In this document: positions 53,147 through 62,130 of the stretch, in pieces
Numbering within the stretch: position 1 is the stretch's first letter
How the letters are laid out: every line of letters begins with the position of its first letter
Source of the DNA: Algoriphagus aquaeductus
GTDB taxonomy: Bacteria > Bacteroidota > Bacteroidia > Cytophagales > Cyclobacteriaceae
Direction: 5' to 3'
Assembly (NCBI RefSeq): GCF_003253485.1
Contig: NZ_QKTX01000009.1
Location: 145,161 to 209,160 of the forward strand
Length of the DNA: 64,000 nucleotides
Notes under the pieces: model-generated
Databases searched by the model: none
Told to the model about the DNA's origin: nothing
The model's input: the letters and a program-made list of their open reading frames with translations, nothing else
Program-made: the position numbers and the translations under genes

Positions 53147-53314
53147 AAGGTCCATTTTCATACCTAGAATCCATAAGGACAAAAGTCAAACCCCGGTAAT
53201 CAGTTTTGAACAGTGGGATGAGGATTTTCTCAGGCAAAATACGAGATCCGAAATTCACCGAAAATGCTTTCGGAGTGGTTGTCTCGATAGCATCAATCAG
53301 AGAAAAATAGGGGG

Positions 53315-53983
53315 CTAGGGGGCTAGAACAAGGTCTCCCAGCTTCTTCAGATTCGGGCTAGCGGCCAAGCCATTGGGATTACAGCCGGGCTTTCCTTCCG
53401 GAACTTCCATTCCCAGCTTTTGGTAAAATTCAGCCCAATACAGATCCGTTTTTCCGGTAAGAGGATTTTTGAAAGTCATGGGTTCCAGGTGGAATAGCGA
53501 CGCTGCCCGAAATGCCCGTTCGACAAAATCAGAACAATAAAGTGAAGTATCGTTGAGCACATAACTCCAGTTGTAGGGTTTACCCAACAAGGATTTGGCA
53601 GTGGCGATGGCTTCGGGAATGCAGTGCCGGGTCTCTTCGGAGAGTCGATACACGGCAAGTTGTTTTCCTTTTTCAGCGGAATCAGAGACCAAACTGTCTA
53701 GAGGCTCCCGGACAGTGCCTTTCTTAGGACTGGCATGAAGGACAAAGACGGTTTCGTCTGACACCTCCAAAATGCCCACATGGTCGAAAGAGGCATTTTC
53801 CTCCCGCTGGGTAACCCGATTGATCGCTCCGGATAGCTGGTCGGTTTTTGCACCTACAAAAATCAAGTCCCCCGTCTGGAGCATTAGATTTTGATAAGCG
53901 AGTGTTTGCTGAGCCCTTCCCGGCAAAAGGAAAACGAAACTCAGAAAGAGAAGAATTATTGATCGGCAAAGTAAATTATTCAT
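53315..53983 (-). CDS. YiiX-family permuted papain-like hydrolase
   Basis: 222 residues with a signal peptide (LLFLSFVFLLPGRAQ). The permuted-papain/NlpC-like core is visible: GDLIFVG (38-44), the histidine in DHVGI (H68) and the nucleophile C150 in SLYCSDFVERAF. YiiX/YebB-type proteins are thought to act on lipoyl or amide bonds, often in the envelope. The gene is monocistronic and convergent with the preceding set. Its start is separated by ~860 bp from the next gene. Confidence 0.85.
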   Translation of the reverse strand: MNNLLCRSIILLFLSFVFLLPGRAQQTLAYQNLMLQTGDLIFVGAKTDQLSGAINRVTQREENASFDHVGILEVSDETVFVLHASPKKGTVREPLDSLVSDSAEKGKQLAVYRLSEETRHCIPEAIATAKSLLGKPYNWSYVLNDTSLYCSDFVERAFRAASLFHLEPMTFKNPLTGKTDLYWAEFYQKLGMEVPEGKPGCNPNGLAASPNLKKLGDLVLAP

Positions 53984-54848
53984 GGTCCGGGAAGGTAGGG
54001 ATTTCAGAATCCGGATTTCTCCATACCGAATCAGGCAAGGAAAATCAGAATTAGGTTCTTCGGTGTAAGGAGGAACCTCGATCCAAGGACAAGTTTACCA
54101 CCTTAGGTTCAAAAGTAGGATGCGATTCAGGTTGTTTTTGGAAAGAGGGATTGGATGATACGTTATAGAATAGAAGGATTCCTTAACTTATTTCGGATTT
54201 GCCCCTTTTTGTATCCTTTGTCTACAGGTTCATCCAATTTGCCCCATGGATTCAAAAGGAAAGAAAAGTGAAGAGGGCTTGAGATTAAAAATTTTCCAGT
54301 CCTAGGATTAAATCCTGAGATTTTGATGCCCAAAATTCAGCAAATCCAAGGATACAGCCCTTAAAGTGCCCAAGTGCAGCCCGAAGCTTAGGTTTAGGAT
54401 CTTGGATTCGGTGAAAATCCAGGAAAAAGGAACTTGGATTTTACCCAGCCCTCTCGATTGACCTTCGGTTCCATGGATTTGAAACATGAGTTTTTGCAAT
54501 AAAAATCCGGTTTTTTGAATGTTGCAAAAAATACGCAGTTTGTTTGTCAAGTAGGCTTGCTCTAAACCCTGTTTTTGAAACGATGATGCATAAAATAAAA
54601 TGGTATTATTTTGATAAAAAATTATAATTTTAATAATTATATTCTTTAATATTATTCAAAAGTTAAAAAAACAGGAATTTAGTTGTAAAAAAAATAACTG
54701 GGGGTGTATTAGGATTGACTCGTTTTCCCCTACTTTTGAGTAGGCAAAATTCCAATTTCGGGATGCAATTCTGACTTGGAATAGGGCTTGATACATTTTA
54801 AAAGTCTGATCTCATCCATCAGATAGTTTCATTTTTGACTAACCCAGT
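53984..54848. other. Long intergenic region, no gene seen
   Basis: About 865 bases with no credible gene. It is AT-rich at 54590-54700 (several AATAATT runs). TACTTTTG at 54731-54738 fits the -7 consensus and may serve the 54849 gene. I see no repeat family or RNA gene here. Confidence 0.4.
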
Positions 54849-55427
54849 ATGATTAACTATTTTAAAAAGCTCTTTTCTGGTTATGCCACTGCCCGGAGGC
54901 AGGTTAGTGGAGTTATTTGCAGGTATCAATACGCCGGAAAGCCGGTATTTTTTGATCCCATGCTTATGCTTCGTGAATTTCTTCACCGGTCTTCGACAGA
55001 ATCTGTTCAAAAAGAACCCGTTACAGGATTTGAGGAGGAGATCAATCAATTTTTTGTGACGCCCATTCAGGATGTCGAGCCCAGTGTGATCTGTACCTGC
55101 GAGTATCAGGGTCGGGAACTGAAGGTCTTCAGATTTTCACTCAAGGAAGGCACCTTTCCGCTCAGTATTTACCGGTTTTATTGGGGAGGGGAACTGTTGG
55201 GTCAGTTTAGGAGAAAGTATGATTACGGTTCTCAAGTCTCTGATCTCTATGAGGAATTGTATTCAAAGTACCCGATTCAACAACAGGAGAAGTGGACCAA
55301 ATTGTTGGTTAACACCCAAACTGGGGGCCTGATTTTTTTGGAAAAGTTTGGGCATTCCCAACTTTGGTATTTTCCTGATGCTGAGCGGTTTCAGGAATGG
55401 AGATCCTTGATAAAATCAGGAGTATGA
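54849..55427 (+). CDS. Hypothetical protein, mixed alpha/beta, Cys-containing
   Basis: 192 residues, not recognised. It is a soluble-looking protein with no signal peptide or membrane helix. The first third has a cluster (ARRQVSGVICRYQYAGKPVFFDPMLM) and the middle SVICTCEYQGRELKVFRFSLK; the C-terminus (GGLIFLEKFGHSQLWYFPDAERFQ) looks beta-rich. ATG at 54849 is preceded by AGTATG context with an A-rich leader. No neighbour on the same strand suggests a role. Confidence 0.55.
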   Translation: MINYFKKLFSGYATARRQVSGVICRYQYAGKPVFFDPMLMLREFLHRSSTESVQKEPVTGFEEEINQFFVTPIQDVEPSVICTCEYQGRELKVFRFSLKEGTFPLSIYRFYWGGELLGQFRRKYDYGSQVSDLYEELYSKYPIQQQEKWTKLLVNTQTGGLIFLEKFGHSQLWYFPDAERFQEWRSLIKSGV

Positions 55428-55505
55428 TTTAAACCAGTGGAAGTATTGTGGGTATGAATCGCAATTTTGAAGATAGAAAAAAACCAATAGAAAATAGGAT
55501 TAAAA

Positions 55506-55539
55506 TTGAGTACAAAAATTGCTCATTTTCTTAACTTTG
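55506..55539 (+). promoter_or_regulatory. Possible Bacteroidota promoter in the leader of the four-helix-bundle/glycan region
   Basis: TAACTTTG at 55532-55539 matches the -7 consensus TAnnTTTG, with TTG at 55506-55508 about 23 bases upstream. An AAGGAGAGG-like A/G-rich element lies 10 bases further on. The transcript could run through the four-helix-bundle gene into the glycan operon. Confidence 0.4.
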
Positions 55540-55827
55540 GCACGAAATTATAAGGAGAGGCAGAGGCAAGACCATTCTTTTTTAAGAATAAACCCAAACT
55601 GACTGAGGCGTTCCAATTACGCTGAAGAATCCATCAACCGCTAGGTTCACGAAGACAAAAAAGGTAAAGACAAGTATCGGAGAAGGCGAAGTAGGGCATG
55701 CTTGTTCCTCCCATCCCGGTTCTTTCCTATGCTTTTTTTGATCGGACTGGGACTGAAAGGGCGAAGCTTTAAAGAGGTTCAACGTGAAACGTTAAGCATA
55801 GTATAAATAATTGCTTAAAGAATGTCT

Positions 55828-55886
55828 GTTAATTCGTTAACCGTTAAAATGTTAAAGGTAAACGCGCTTAACCTTTAACGTCTTCG
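55828..55886 (+). repeat. Degenerate TTAAC heptamer array, left of the four-helix-bundle gene
   Basis: GTTAATT, CGTTAAC, CGTTAAA, ATGTTAA, AGGTAAA run at seven- or eight-base steps, then cttaacctttaacgtc. The TTAA core recurs at 55829, 55837, 55844 and 55852. Confidence 0.6.
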
Positions 55887-55910
55887 CACCTAACCTTATT
55901 AGTAATTCGC

Positions 55911-56294
55911 TTGGCAAGAATTGAGAATTTTGAGGATCTGGAAGTTTGGCAGTTAGCTAGAGTGCTTTGCAAACTTGTCAAACGCTTAATATCAAAAGTT
56001 CCTTTTTTAAAAGATTTCAAATTTTCAGCTCAGATTAATTCAGCGGCAGGTTCTTGCATGGATAATATTGCGGAGGGCTTTGAGCGCGATGGAAACAAGG
56101 AGTTCATCAATTTTCTTTACATCTCAAAAGGTTCAAACGGAGAAGTTCGATCCCAGTCCTATCGAGCTTTGGATTGGAAGTATATCTCAAACGAAGAGCA
56201 AGCAGAAATACTGGTATGGACAGAAAAATTAAAACACAAACTCCAAGGACTAATAAATACATTAAAATACAGTGGTGGCAAAGGCTATAAGTAA
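55911..56294 (+). CDS. Four-helix-bundle protein (S23/IVP, TIGR02436-like)
   Basis: 127 residues from the TTG at 55911 (ATG-less; the frame upstream lacks a better start). It is helical throughout; DNIAEGFERDGNKEFINFLYISKGSNGEV (about 48-76) is the family signature (NIAEGFxR...EFxxFLxIAxGS). The family includes free-standing proteins, 23S-rRNA intervening-sequence proteins and the Avd accessory protein of diversity-generating retroelements. The gene lies between two heptamer arrays that are inverted relative to each other, ahead of the glycan operon. It looks like a small insertion rather than a glycan gene. Function unknown. Confidence 0.85.
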   Translation: MARIENFEDLEVWQLARVLCKLVKRLISKVPFLKDFKFSAQINSAAGSCMDNIAEGFERDGNKEFINFLYISKGSNGEVRSQSYRALDWKYISNEEQAEILVWTEKLKHKLQGLINTLKYSGGKGYK

Positions 56295-56357
56295 CTCTTT
56301 TGGAGCTGCTCCATTTGAGAGTTATGGATGTAATGTAAAAATGCAAACGAAAGCGCG

Positions 56358-56460
56358 ATTAACGCTTAACGAATTAACGTTTAACCTCTAACTCCCTCCG
56401 AACCCCTCGCCCAACTCAGGATAAACCTCGAACCCTGAACTTCGAACCCTTCTCCCACCC
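56358..56460 (+). repeat. Degenerate heptamer array, right of the four-helix-bundle gene
   Basis: ATTAACG, CTTAACG, ATTAACG, TTTAACC and TCTAACT run from 56358 at seven- or eight-base steps. CTCGAAC, CCTGAAC and TTCGAAC follow near 56427-56448. Read on the minus strand the first part resembles the left array. Confidence 0.6.
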
Positions 56461-56505
56461 AGTCTAAACACCAAACCAACTTTATAAGTACCAATTAACT
56501 TTTCC

Positions 56506-57816
56506 ATGCTCAAACCTTTTAACGAAAGCAAAATTGCCATCATCGGCCTAGGATACGTTGGCCTTCCTTTAGCCACCGCATTTGCAGAAAAATTTAAGAC
56601 TATCGGTTACGACATTGACTCTAAGCGGGTCGGCGAACTCCAAAAAGGCCATGACCGTACCCTCGAAGTGGAAGACGACTTACTTCAGTCTGTCTTGGTA
56701 TCCTCTTCGGAGCTACTGGACCAATCCGGCAAAGGTCTTTTGGTGAGCGATTCTGCCGCTGAAATGGCAAATGCCAATATCTACATCGTGACGGTTCCTA
56801 CACCCACCGACAAACACAACCGTCCTGTGCTGACGCCCATGCTGAAGGCTTCCGAAGCGATCGGTAAAGTCCTAAAAAAAGGGGATATTGTGATCTACGA
56901 ATCCACGGTTTATCCGGGCGTGACCGAAGAAGAATGTGTGCCAGTCTTGGAAAGATTCTCCGGTTTGAAATTCAACGAGGACTTCTTTGCGGGTTATTCC
57001 CCTGAGCGCATCAACCCTGGGGACAAGGAGCATACGGTGACTAAAATTCTGAAAGTCACTTCTGGAAGCACCCCTGAAGTGGCTGAATACGTGGATCAAC
57101 TATATAAAGCAGTCATCACCGCAGGAACGCACAAGGCTTCATCCATCAAGGTAGCGGAAGCGGCCAAAGTGATCGAAAATTCCCAACGGGACATCAACAT
57201 CGCCTTTGTCAACGAGCTCAGTAAGATCTTCAATTTGTTGGGTATTGATACGCAAGAGGTACTTGAGGCTGCGGGTACCAAATGGAATTTCCTTCCTTTC
57301 CGTCCAGGACTGGTAGGAGGGCACTGCATTGGGGTAGACCCTTTCTACCTGGCACAAAAGGCCCAGGAAGTAGGATACCATCCGGAGATTATCCTGGCAG
57401 GCCGACGACTCAATGACTCAATGGGGAAATATGTAGCTACCGAAGTGATCAAGCACATGATGCGCAAGGATCTGAAGGTGATTGATTCCAAGGTGCTGAT
57501 CCTGGGTTTTACCTTTAAAGAAGACTGTCCGGATGTGCGCAATACTCGCGTGATCGATATCTATCTGGAGCTCAAGTCCTTTGATATGGACGTGTGTGTG
57601 TATGATCCTTGGGCAGATCCTGCGGAAGTTAAGCATGAGTATGGTATTGACATAATCAATGGTGGAACTAAGCCGGTTCTCGAGGATTATGCGGCCATTA
57701 TCCTAGCCGTCGCACACCAAGAATTCAAATCCTGGCCAATTCAGAAGTCGGAAAGTCAGGTGGTGTTTGATGTGAAAGGATTTTGGAATAAAGAATTAAT
57801 AGATGCAAGATTATAA
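56506..57816 (+). CDS. UDP-N-acetylhexosamine 6-dehydrogenase (TviB/WbpA-type)
   Basis: 436 residues. The Rossmann motif [19 protein letters not shown] is at 9-27. [16 protein letters not shown] and the active-site [13 protein letters not shown] (catalytic Cys about 268) place it among UDP-sugar 6-dehydrogenases; the sequence after the NAD domain ([25 protein letters not shown]) matches the N-acetylhexosamine form that gives a uronic acid. It opens the glycan operon and overlaps the next gene's frame. Its base composition is nearer 50% GC than the AT-rich genes that follow, so it belongs to a different evolutionary unit than the nonulosonate genes. Confidence 0.93.
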   Translation: MLKPFNESKIAIIGLGYVGLPLATAFAEKFKTIGYDIDSKRVGELQKGHDRTLEVEDDLLQSVLVSSSELLDQSGKGLLVSDSAAEMANANIYIVTVPTPTDKHNRPVLTPMLKASEAIGKVLKKGDIVIYESTVYPGVTEEECVPVLERFSGLKFNEDFFAGYSPERINPGDKEHTVTKILKVTSGSTPEVAEYVDQLYKAVITAGTHKASSIKVAEAAKVIENSQRDINIAFVNELSKIFNLLGIDTQEVLEAAGTKWNFLPFRPGLVGGHCIGVDPFYLAQKAQEVGYHPEIILAGRRLNDSMGKYVATEVIKHMMRKDLKVIDSKVLILGFTFKEDCPDVRNTRVIDIYLELKSFDMDVCVYDPWADPAEVKHEYGIDIINGGTKPVLEDYAAIILAVAHQEFKSWPIQKSESQVVFDVKGFWNKELIDARL

Positions 57817-57820
57817 CAAA

Positions 57821-58831
57821 ATGTTACAGAATAAAACTATTTTAATAACAGGAGGTACAGGGTCTTTAGGAAAAGCCTTAACTAAGTATATTCTTTCAAA
57901 TCATCCAGAGGTGAAAAAGATAATTATTTTTTCACGTGATGAGCAAAAGCAATTCCAAATGGCTCAAGAGTTTCCTTCTATAGAATTTCCTCAAATTCGA
58001 TTTTTTATTGGAGATGTACGGGATAAGGAGCGGTTGATTCGTGCATTCAAAGAGGTTGATTATGTCATTCATGCAGCTGCTATGAAGCATGTTCCCATTG
58101 CGGAGTACAATCCTGAAGAATGTGTTAAAACTAATATAGATGGAGCGAGAAATGTAGTCGATGCTTGTCTTCAAACAAATGTTGAACGTGTAGTTGCCCT
58201 TTCAACTGATAAAGCATGTGCTCCAATTAATTTATACGGAGCCACCAAATTGGCTTCAGATAAGCTTTTCGTAGCCGCTAACAATATAAAAGGATGGAAT
58301 CCAATTCGTTTTAGCGTTGTCAGGTATGGAAATGTTATGGGGTCAAATGGTTCTGTAATTCCATTTTTTATAAACAAGAAAAAAGAAGGGGTATTGCCAA
58401 TCACTGATCCAAATATGACTAGATTCAATATTTCACTTCAAGGTGGTGTGGATATGGTAATGCATGCGTTATTTCATGCATGGGGAGGAGAAATATTTGT
58501 CCCGAAAATTCCTTCATATCGAATTACTGATGTTGCGAAAGCTATAGGGCCAGAATGTGAGCAGAAAATCGTTGGAATAAGACCGGGAGAAAAGGTTCAT
58601 GAGGAAATGATTACTCCCTCAGACTCTTTTTATACCTACGATCTGGGAAAATATTTCACAATTCTTCCAGCTGTACCAAAGTTCAAATTAGAAGATTTTA
58701 TTAAGGAATTTGGTGCGGTTAAAGTAAAGGAGGGATTTGCATATAATTCAGGGGATAACGAAGAATGGGAAACAGTAGACTCACTTCGATCGCTTATCAA
58801 AGAACACGTTGATTCAACTTTTGAATATTGA
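57821..58831 (+). CDS. pseB: UDP-N-acetylglucosamine 4,6-dehydratase (inverting), PseB
   Basis: 336 residues from the ATG at 57821; an upstream in-frame ATG (57803) would overlap the preceding gene by 14 bp. It is a short-chain dehydrogenase fold with ILITGGTGSLG (7-17), a STDKAC segment and the catalytic YGATK (YxxxK). The AMKHVPIAEYNPEECVKTN pattern is characteristic of the inverting 4,6-dehydratases (PseB/FlaA1) that start pseudaminic acid synthesis from UDP-GlcNAc. It is followed four bases later by PseC. AT content is clearly higher than in the dehydrogenase gene before it. Confidence 0.92.
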   Translation: MLQNKTILITGGTGSLGKALTKYILSNHPEVKKIIIFSRDEQKQFQMAQEFPSIEFPQIRFFIGDVRDKERLIRAFKEVDYVIHAAAMKHVPIAEYNPEECVKTNIDGARNVVDACLQTNVERVVALSTDKACAPINLYGATKLASDKLFVAANNIKGWNPIRFSVVRYGNVMGSNGSVIPFFINKKKEGVLPITDPNMTRFNISLQGGVDMVMHALFHAWGGEIFVPKIPSYRITDVAKAIGPECEQKIVGIRPGEKVHEEMITPSDSFYTYDLGKYFTILPAVPKFKLEDFIKEFGAVKVKEGFAYNSGDNEEWETVDSLRSLIKEHVDSTFEY

Positions 58832-58835
58832 TCTG

Positions 58836-60044
58836 ATGAACCCTATACCCTACGGAAGGCAGCATATTACGGAGGATGATATTCAGGCTGTAGTAGAAAC
58901 TTTGAAATCGGATTACCTAACCCAAGGTCCTAAAATCAAGGAATTTGAAGATGCTTTTGCAAGCTATGTCGGTTCCAGATATGCCATTGCGGTATCCAAT
59001 GGCACAGCAGCCTTACACTTAAATGCTTTAGCTATCGGAGTAAAGCCTGGCGATAAAGTAATCACTACTCCAATTACTTTTGCTGCTTCAGCCAATTGTG
59101 TCCGCTATTGCGGAGGTGAGGTAGTTTTTGCTGATATTGATCCAGAGACCTATTTGGTGGATATTCATTCAGTAAGAAAGTTATTGCAAGCTTCACCAAA
59201 AGGTACTTATCAAGGCATTATTCCGGTTGATTTTGCAGGTAGAGCAGTAGATTTAGAGGCTTTTAGAGAACTGGCTGATGAGTTTGGCTTATGGATTATC
59301 CAAGATTCCTGTCATTCACCAGGGGGATATTTTATAGATAGTAAGGGGCAAAAACAGCATTGCGGGAATGGTAAGTTTGCAGAATTGGCAATTTTTTCAT
59401 TTCATCCTGTCAAACACATCGCTTCAGGGGAGGGAGGCATGATTACTACCAACGATGAGAACCTTTACAAAAAACTTTTGATGCTTCGCACCCACGGAAT
59501 CACGAGAGATGAATCTTTATTCCAAAACTCACTTGAATTCGCAAGGGGAAAAGATAATTTTTCATTAGCCTCTCATAATTCTGCATTCCCAGCCTGGTAT
59601 ATGGAAATGCAGGAACTTGGCTATAACTACCGATTAACTGATTTTCAAGCTGCTTTAGGTTTAAGCCAATTAAAGAGAGCAGACGAAGGTTTGGTAAGAA
59701 GAAAAGAAATAGCAAAAAAGTATTATGAGGCCTTTCAAGGTCAATCTTTTATTAAAGGTCAATCGGGAGTGGTAGAGGGTCATGCCTACCATTTATATGT
59801 TATTGAAATTGAAAATCGTTTAGGTTTATACAACTACCTCAGAGAAAAAAATATTTTTGCTCAGATTCATTATATCCCTGTTCACCTGATGCCATATTAT
59901 AGACAGTTTGGATGGGAGGAAGGAGATATGCCCAATGCAGAGCAGTATTATAAAAACTGTATCAGTCTGCCTATGTATCCAACTTTAACCAACGAAGAAC
60001 AGGAATTTGTCATAAATACCATACTTTCTTTTTTCAATGGCTGA
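58836..60044 (+). CDS. pseC: UDP-4-amino-4,6-dideoxy-sugar aminotransferase, PseC
   Basis: 402 residues from the ATG at 58836 (MNPIPYGRQHITEDDIQAV), preferred to 58809, which lies inside pseB. It is a DegT/DnrJ/EryC1-type PLP aminotransferase: SNGTAALHLNALAIG, the IQDSCHSPGG loop and FSFHPVKHIASGEGGM, which contains the Schiff-base lysine (about 193). DYLTQGP at the N-terminus is the usual PseC signature. It aminates the 4-keto sugar made by PseB. Its stop overlaps PseF by eight bases. Confidence 0.93.
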   Translation: MNPIPYGRQHITEDDIQAVVETLKSDYLTQGPKIKEFEDAFASYVGSRYAIAVSNGTAALHLNALAIGVKPGDKVITTPITFAASANCVRYCGGEVVFADIDPETYLVDIHSVRKLLQASPKGTYQGIIPVDFAGRAVDLEAFRELADEFGLWIIQDSCHSPGGYFIDSKGQKQHCGNGKFAELAIFSFHPVKHIASGEGGMITTNDENLYKKLLMLRTHGITRDESLFQNSLEFARGKDNFSLASHNSAFPAWYMEMQELGYNYRLTDFQAALGLSQLKRADEGLVRRKEIAKKYYEAFQGQSFIKGQSGVVEGHAYHLYVIEIENRLGLYNYLREKNIFAQIHYIPVHLMPYYRQFGWEEGDMPNAEQYYKNCISLPMYPTLTNEEQEFVINTILSFFNG

Positions 60045-60732
60045 CATCTGTATCATACCTGCAAGGGGAGGGAGCAAGCGGATTCCCAGAAAGAATATCA
60101 AAGACTTTGCCGGTAAACCCATTATAGCTTACAGTATAGAGGCAGCATTATCTTCAGGACTTTTTAATGAGGTAATGGTGTCTACAGATGATGCTGAAAT
60201 AGCCGGGATAGCTGAAAAGTTTGGGGCTAAGGTGCCTTTTTTTCGTTCGGAAAAAAATGCGAATGACCATTCTACTACTTCGGATGTTATTGAAGAGGTC
60301 TTAATGGAATACAGTAAACAAGGAAGAAAATTTATAAGAGCCTGCTGCATTTATCCGACAGCTCCTTTTGTTACTGTAGATTCATTAGTACATGGTAAAA
60401 ATTTACTGCGGGAGTCAGCTGCTGATACTGTCTTCCCAACTGTAAAGTTTGGATATCCTGTTTGGAGAGGCCTAAGAAAAGACAGAGAAGGTACTGTAGA
60501 AATGATTTGGAAAGAACACCTGAATAGCAGATCCCAGGATTTGGAAGAGGTCTTCCATGATGCCGGACAATGGTATTGGTTTGATGTCGAAAGGTTTCTG
60601 TTGAACAAAAAACTTTTTACTGACAATACGAAGGCTATAGAGCTTTCTCCCCTTGAAGTTCAGGATATTGATAATTTACATGATTGGCATTTGGCCGAAC
60701 TGAAATATGGCTACTTACAAAGTCTTAAATAA
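60037..60732 (+). CDS. pseF: Pseudaminic acid cytidylyltransferase, PseF
   Basis: 231 residues. The CMP-sugar synthetase motif IIPARGGSKRIPRKNIKDFAGKP is at 6-28, followed by VMVSTDDAEIAGIAEKFGA and the D-containing DAGQWYWFDVERFL near the C-terminus. This gives CMP-activated Pse, the donor for glycosylation. It starts inside the last codons of pseC and itself overlaps the next gene by 26 bp, showing tight coupling in the operon. The related CMP-legionaminate synthetases are close, but PseB and PseC here fix the sugar series. Confidence 0.9.
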   Translation: MADICIIPARGGSKRIPRKNIKDFAGKPIIAYSIEAALSSGLFNEVMVSTDDAEIAGIAEKFGAKVPFFRSEKNANDHSTTSDVIEEVLMEYSKQGRKFIRACCIYPTAPFVTVDSLVHGKNLLRESAADTVFPTVKFGYPVWRGLRKDREGTVEMIWKEHLNSRSQDLEEVFHDAGQWYWFDVERFLLNKKLFTDNTKAIELSPLEVQDIDNLHDWHLAELKYGYLQSLK

Positions 60733-61267
60733 GCAGGTCTTTTCCACTGGTAGTTATTCTATTGTGCCTATCAGAATGGAGGATAAATACGCCATCATGA
60801 AATGGCGAAATGAACAGATTTACCATCTGCGCCAGAATAGACCCTTGACAGAAGCAGATCAGGATGCCTATTTTAAAAATGTTGTTGCTAAACTTTTTGA
60901 CCAAGAATACCCCAATCAGATTTTGTTTTCCTATCTGGAGGATGGAAAATGCATCGGATATGGAGGGCTGGTACATATTAACTGGATAGATAAAAATGCG
61001 GAGATTTCCTTTATCATGGATACTGCTTTGGAAAAGGATTTCTTTTCTTTTCACTGGCAGACCTATTTGGGTTTGATTGAAAAAGTGGCTTTTGAAGGTC
61101 TTAAGCTACATAAAATATTTGTATATGCATTTGATTTAAGGCCTCATTTATATGAAACGCTTGAAAAATACGGATTTTTTAAAGATGCTATTTTAAATGA
61201 GCATTGCCTTTATGATGGTAAGTTTATTGATGCAGTAATTCACTCCAAATTAAATAATACTTTATGA
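60707..61267 (+). CDS. GNAT acetyltransferase, PseH-like
   Basis: 186 residues with the GNAT layout: IMKWRNEQIYHLRQNRPLT (a family opening seen in PseH-type N-acetyltransferases), YLEDGKCIGYGGLVHI, then WIDKNAEISFIMD and HKIFVYAFDLRPHLYETLEKYGFFKDA. The last is the acetyl-CoA and substrate side. In the Pse pathway PseH acetylates the 4-amino group of the UDP sugar. It overlaps PseF by 26 bases and the formyltransferase by four. In this operon a formyltransferase is also present, so its real acyl position needs to be determined. Confidence 0.85.
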   Translation: MATYKVLNKQVFSTGSYSIVPIRMEDKYAIMKWRNEQIYHLRQNRPLTEADQDAYFKNVVAKLFDQEYPNQILFSYLEDGKCIGYGGLVHINWIDKNAEISFIMDTALEKDFFSFHWQTYLGLIEKVAFEGLKLHKIFVYAFDLRPHLYETLEKYGFFKDAILNEHCLYDGKFIDAVIHSKLNNTL

Positions 61268-62124
61268 GGATTGGCTTGTTAGCTAGTGGAGGATTGGGGC
61301 TAAATGTTGTAAAATATTTTCTTGCCAAATCGGGATTGACTTTTGTGATGACGGATAGAAAGTCTACTGATATTATACAATTAGCAAAAGAAAAAAAAGT
61401 ACCTTATTTTGTAGGTAACCCTAGAGATGGAAGAAGTCAAGACTTTATAAAAGACAAACAAATAGATGTTTTGATCTCAGTTAATTATCTTTTTATTATT
61501 GAGAAAGATTTGATCAATTTGCCTTCAAAAATTGCGTTTAATATACATGGATCATTACTTCCAAAATATAGGGGAAGAACTCCACATGTTTGGGCAATTA
61601 TCAATAACGAAGTTGAAACAGGGATTACAGCCCATCTTATTGATAATGGCTGTGATACAGGTGATATTATTGAGCAGATAAAAATACCTATTGGATATTA
61701 TGAAACAGGGGCCGAAATTCTTAGAAAATATAGTGAAAATTATATTCCATTAATCGATCGGGTAATTTCAAAAATCGAAAGTGGCAAATTGATTTTATTA
61801 CGACAAGACAACTTAAAAGCTACATATTTTGGAAAAAGAACACCAGAGGATGGAAGAATTGATTGGAACTGGCAAAAGGAAAGGATTAGGAATTGGGTTA
61901 GGGCCCAGGCATATCCATACCCGGGAGCTTTCTCGTTGTTGGATTCAAATAAAATAGTAATTGATGAAGTGGTTTTTGATGAAAGAGGTTATGAGGAAAA
62001 TATGCCAAATGGTTTAATCCTTTCTGCTGAACCTTTTTTGGTCAAATCACCAAATGGAGTAATAAAAATAAAAAAGTTTAGAGACATAGACTTTCAAATT
62101 CAATCCGGAAAAATACTTGAATAA
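61264..62124 (+). CDS. Sugar N-formyltransferase (Fmt-type fold)
   Basis: 286 residues. The catalytic triad of the methionyl-tRNA formyltransferase fold is visible in NIHGSLLPKYRGRTPHVWAI (N93 region, H95) and the downstream D in DNGCDTGDIIEQ. The C-terminal Fmt_C-like domain reads GRIDWNWQKERIRNWVRAQAYPYPGAF. In place of tRNA it would formylate an amino-sugar using N10-formyl-THF. It overlaps the GNAT gene by four bases and precedes the PseI gene by six. Such enzymes usually give 4-formamido or N-formyl amino sugars, so the final glycan may carry an N-formylated nonulosonate. Confidence 0.88.
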   Translation: MRIGLLASGGLGLNVVKYFLAKSGLTFVMTDRKSTDIIQLAKEKKVPYFVGNPRDGRSQDFIKDKQIDVLISVNYLFIIEKDLINLPSKIAFNIHGSLLPKYRGRTPHVWAIINNEVETGITAHLIDNGCDTGDIIEQIKIPIGYYETGAEILRKYSENYIPLIDRVISKIESGKLILLRQDNLKATYFGKRTPEDGRIDWNWQKERIRNWVRAQAYPYPGAFSLLDSNKIVIDEVVFDERGYEENMPNGLILSAEPFLVKSPNGVIKIKKFRDIDFQIQSGKILE

Positions 62125-62130
62125 TAGAAA

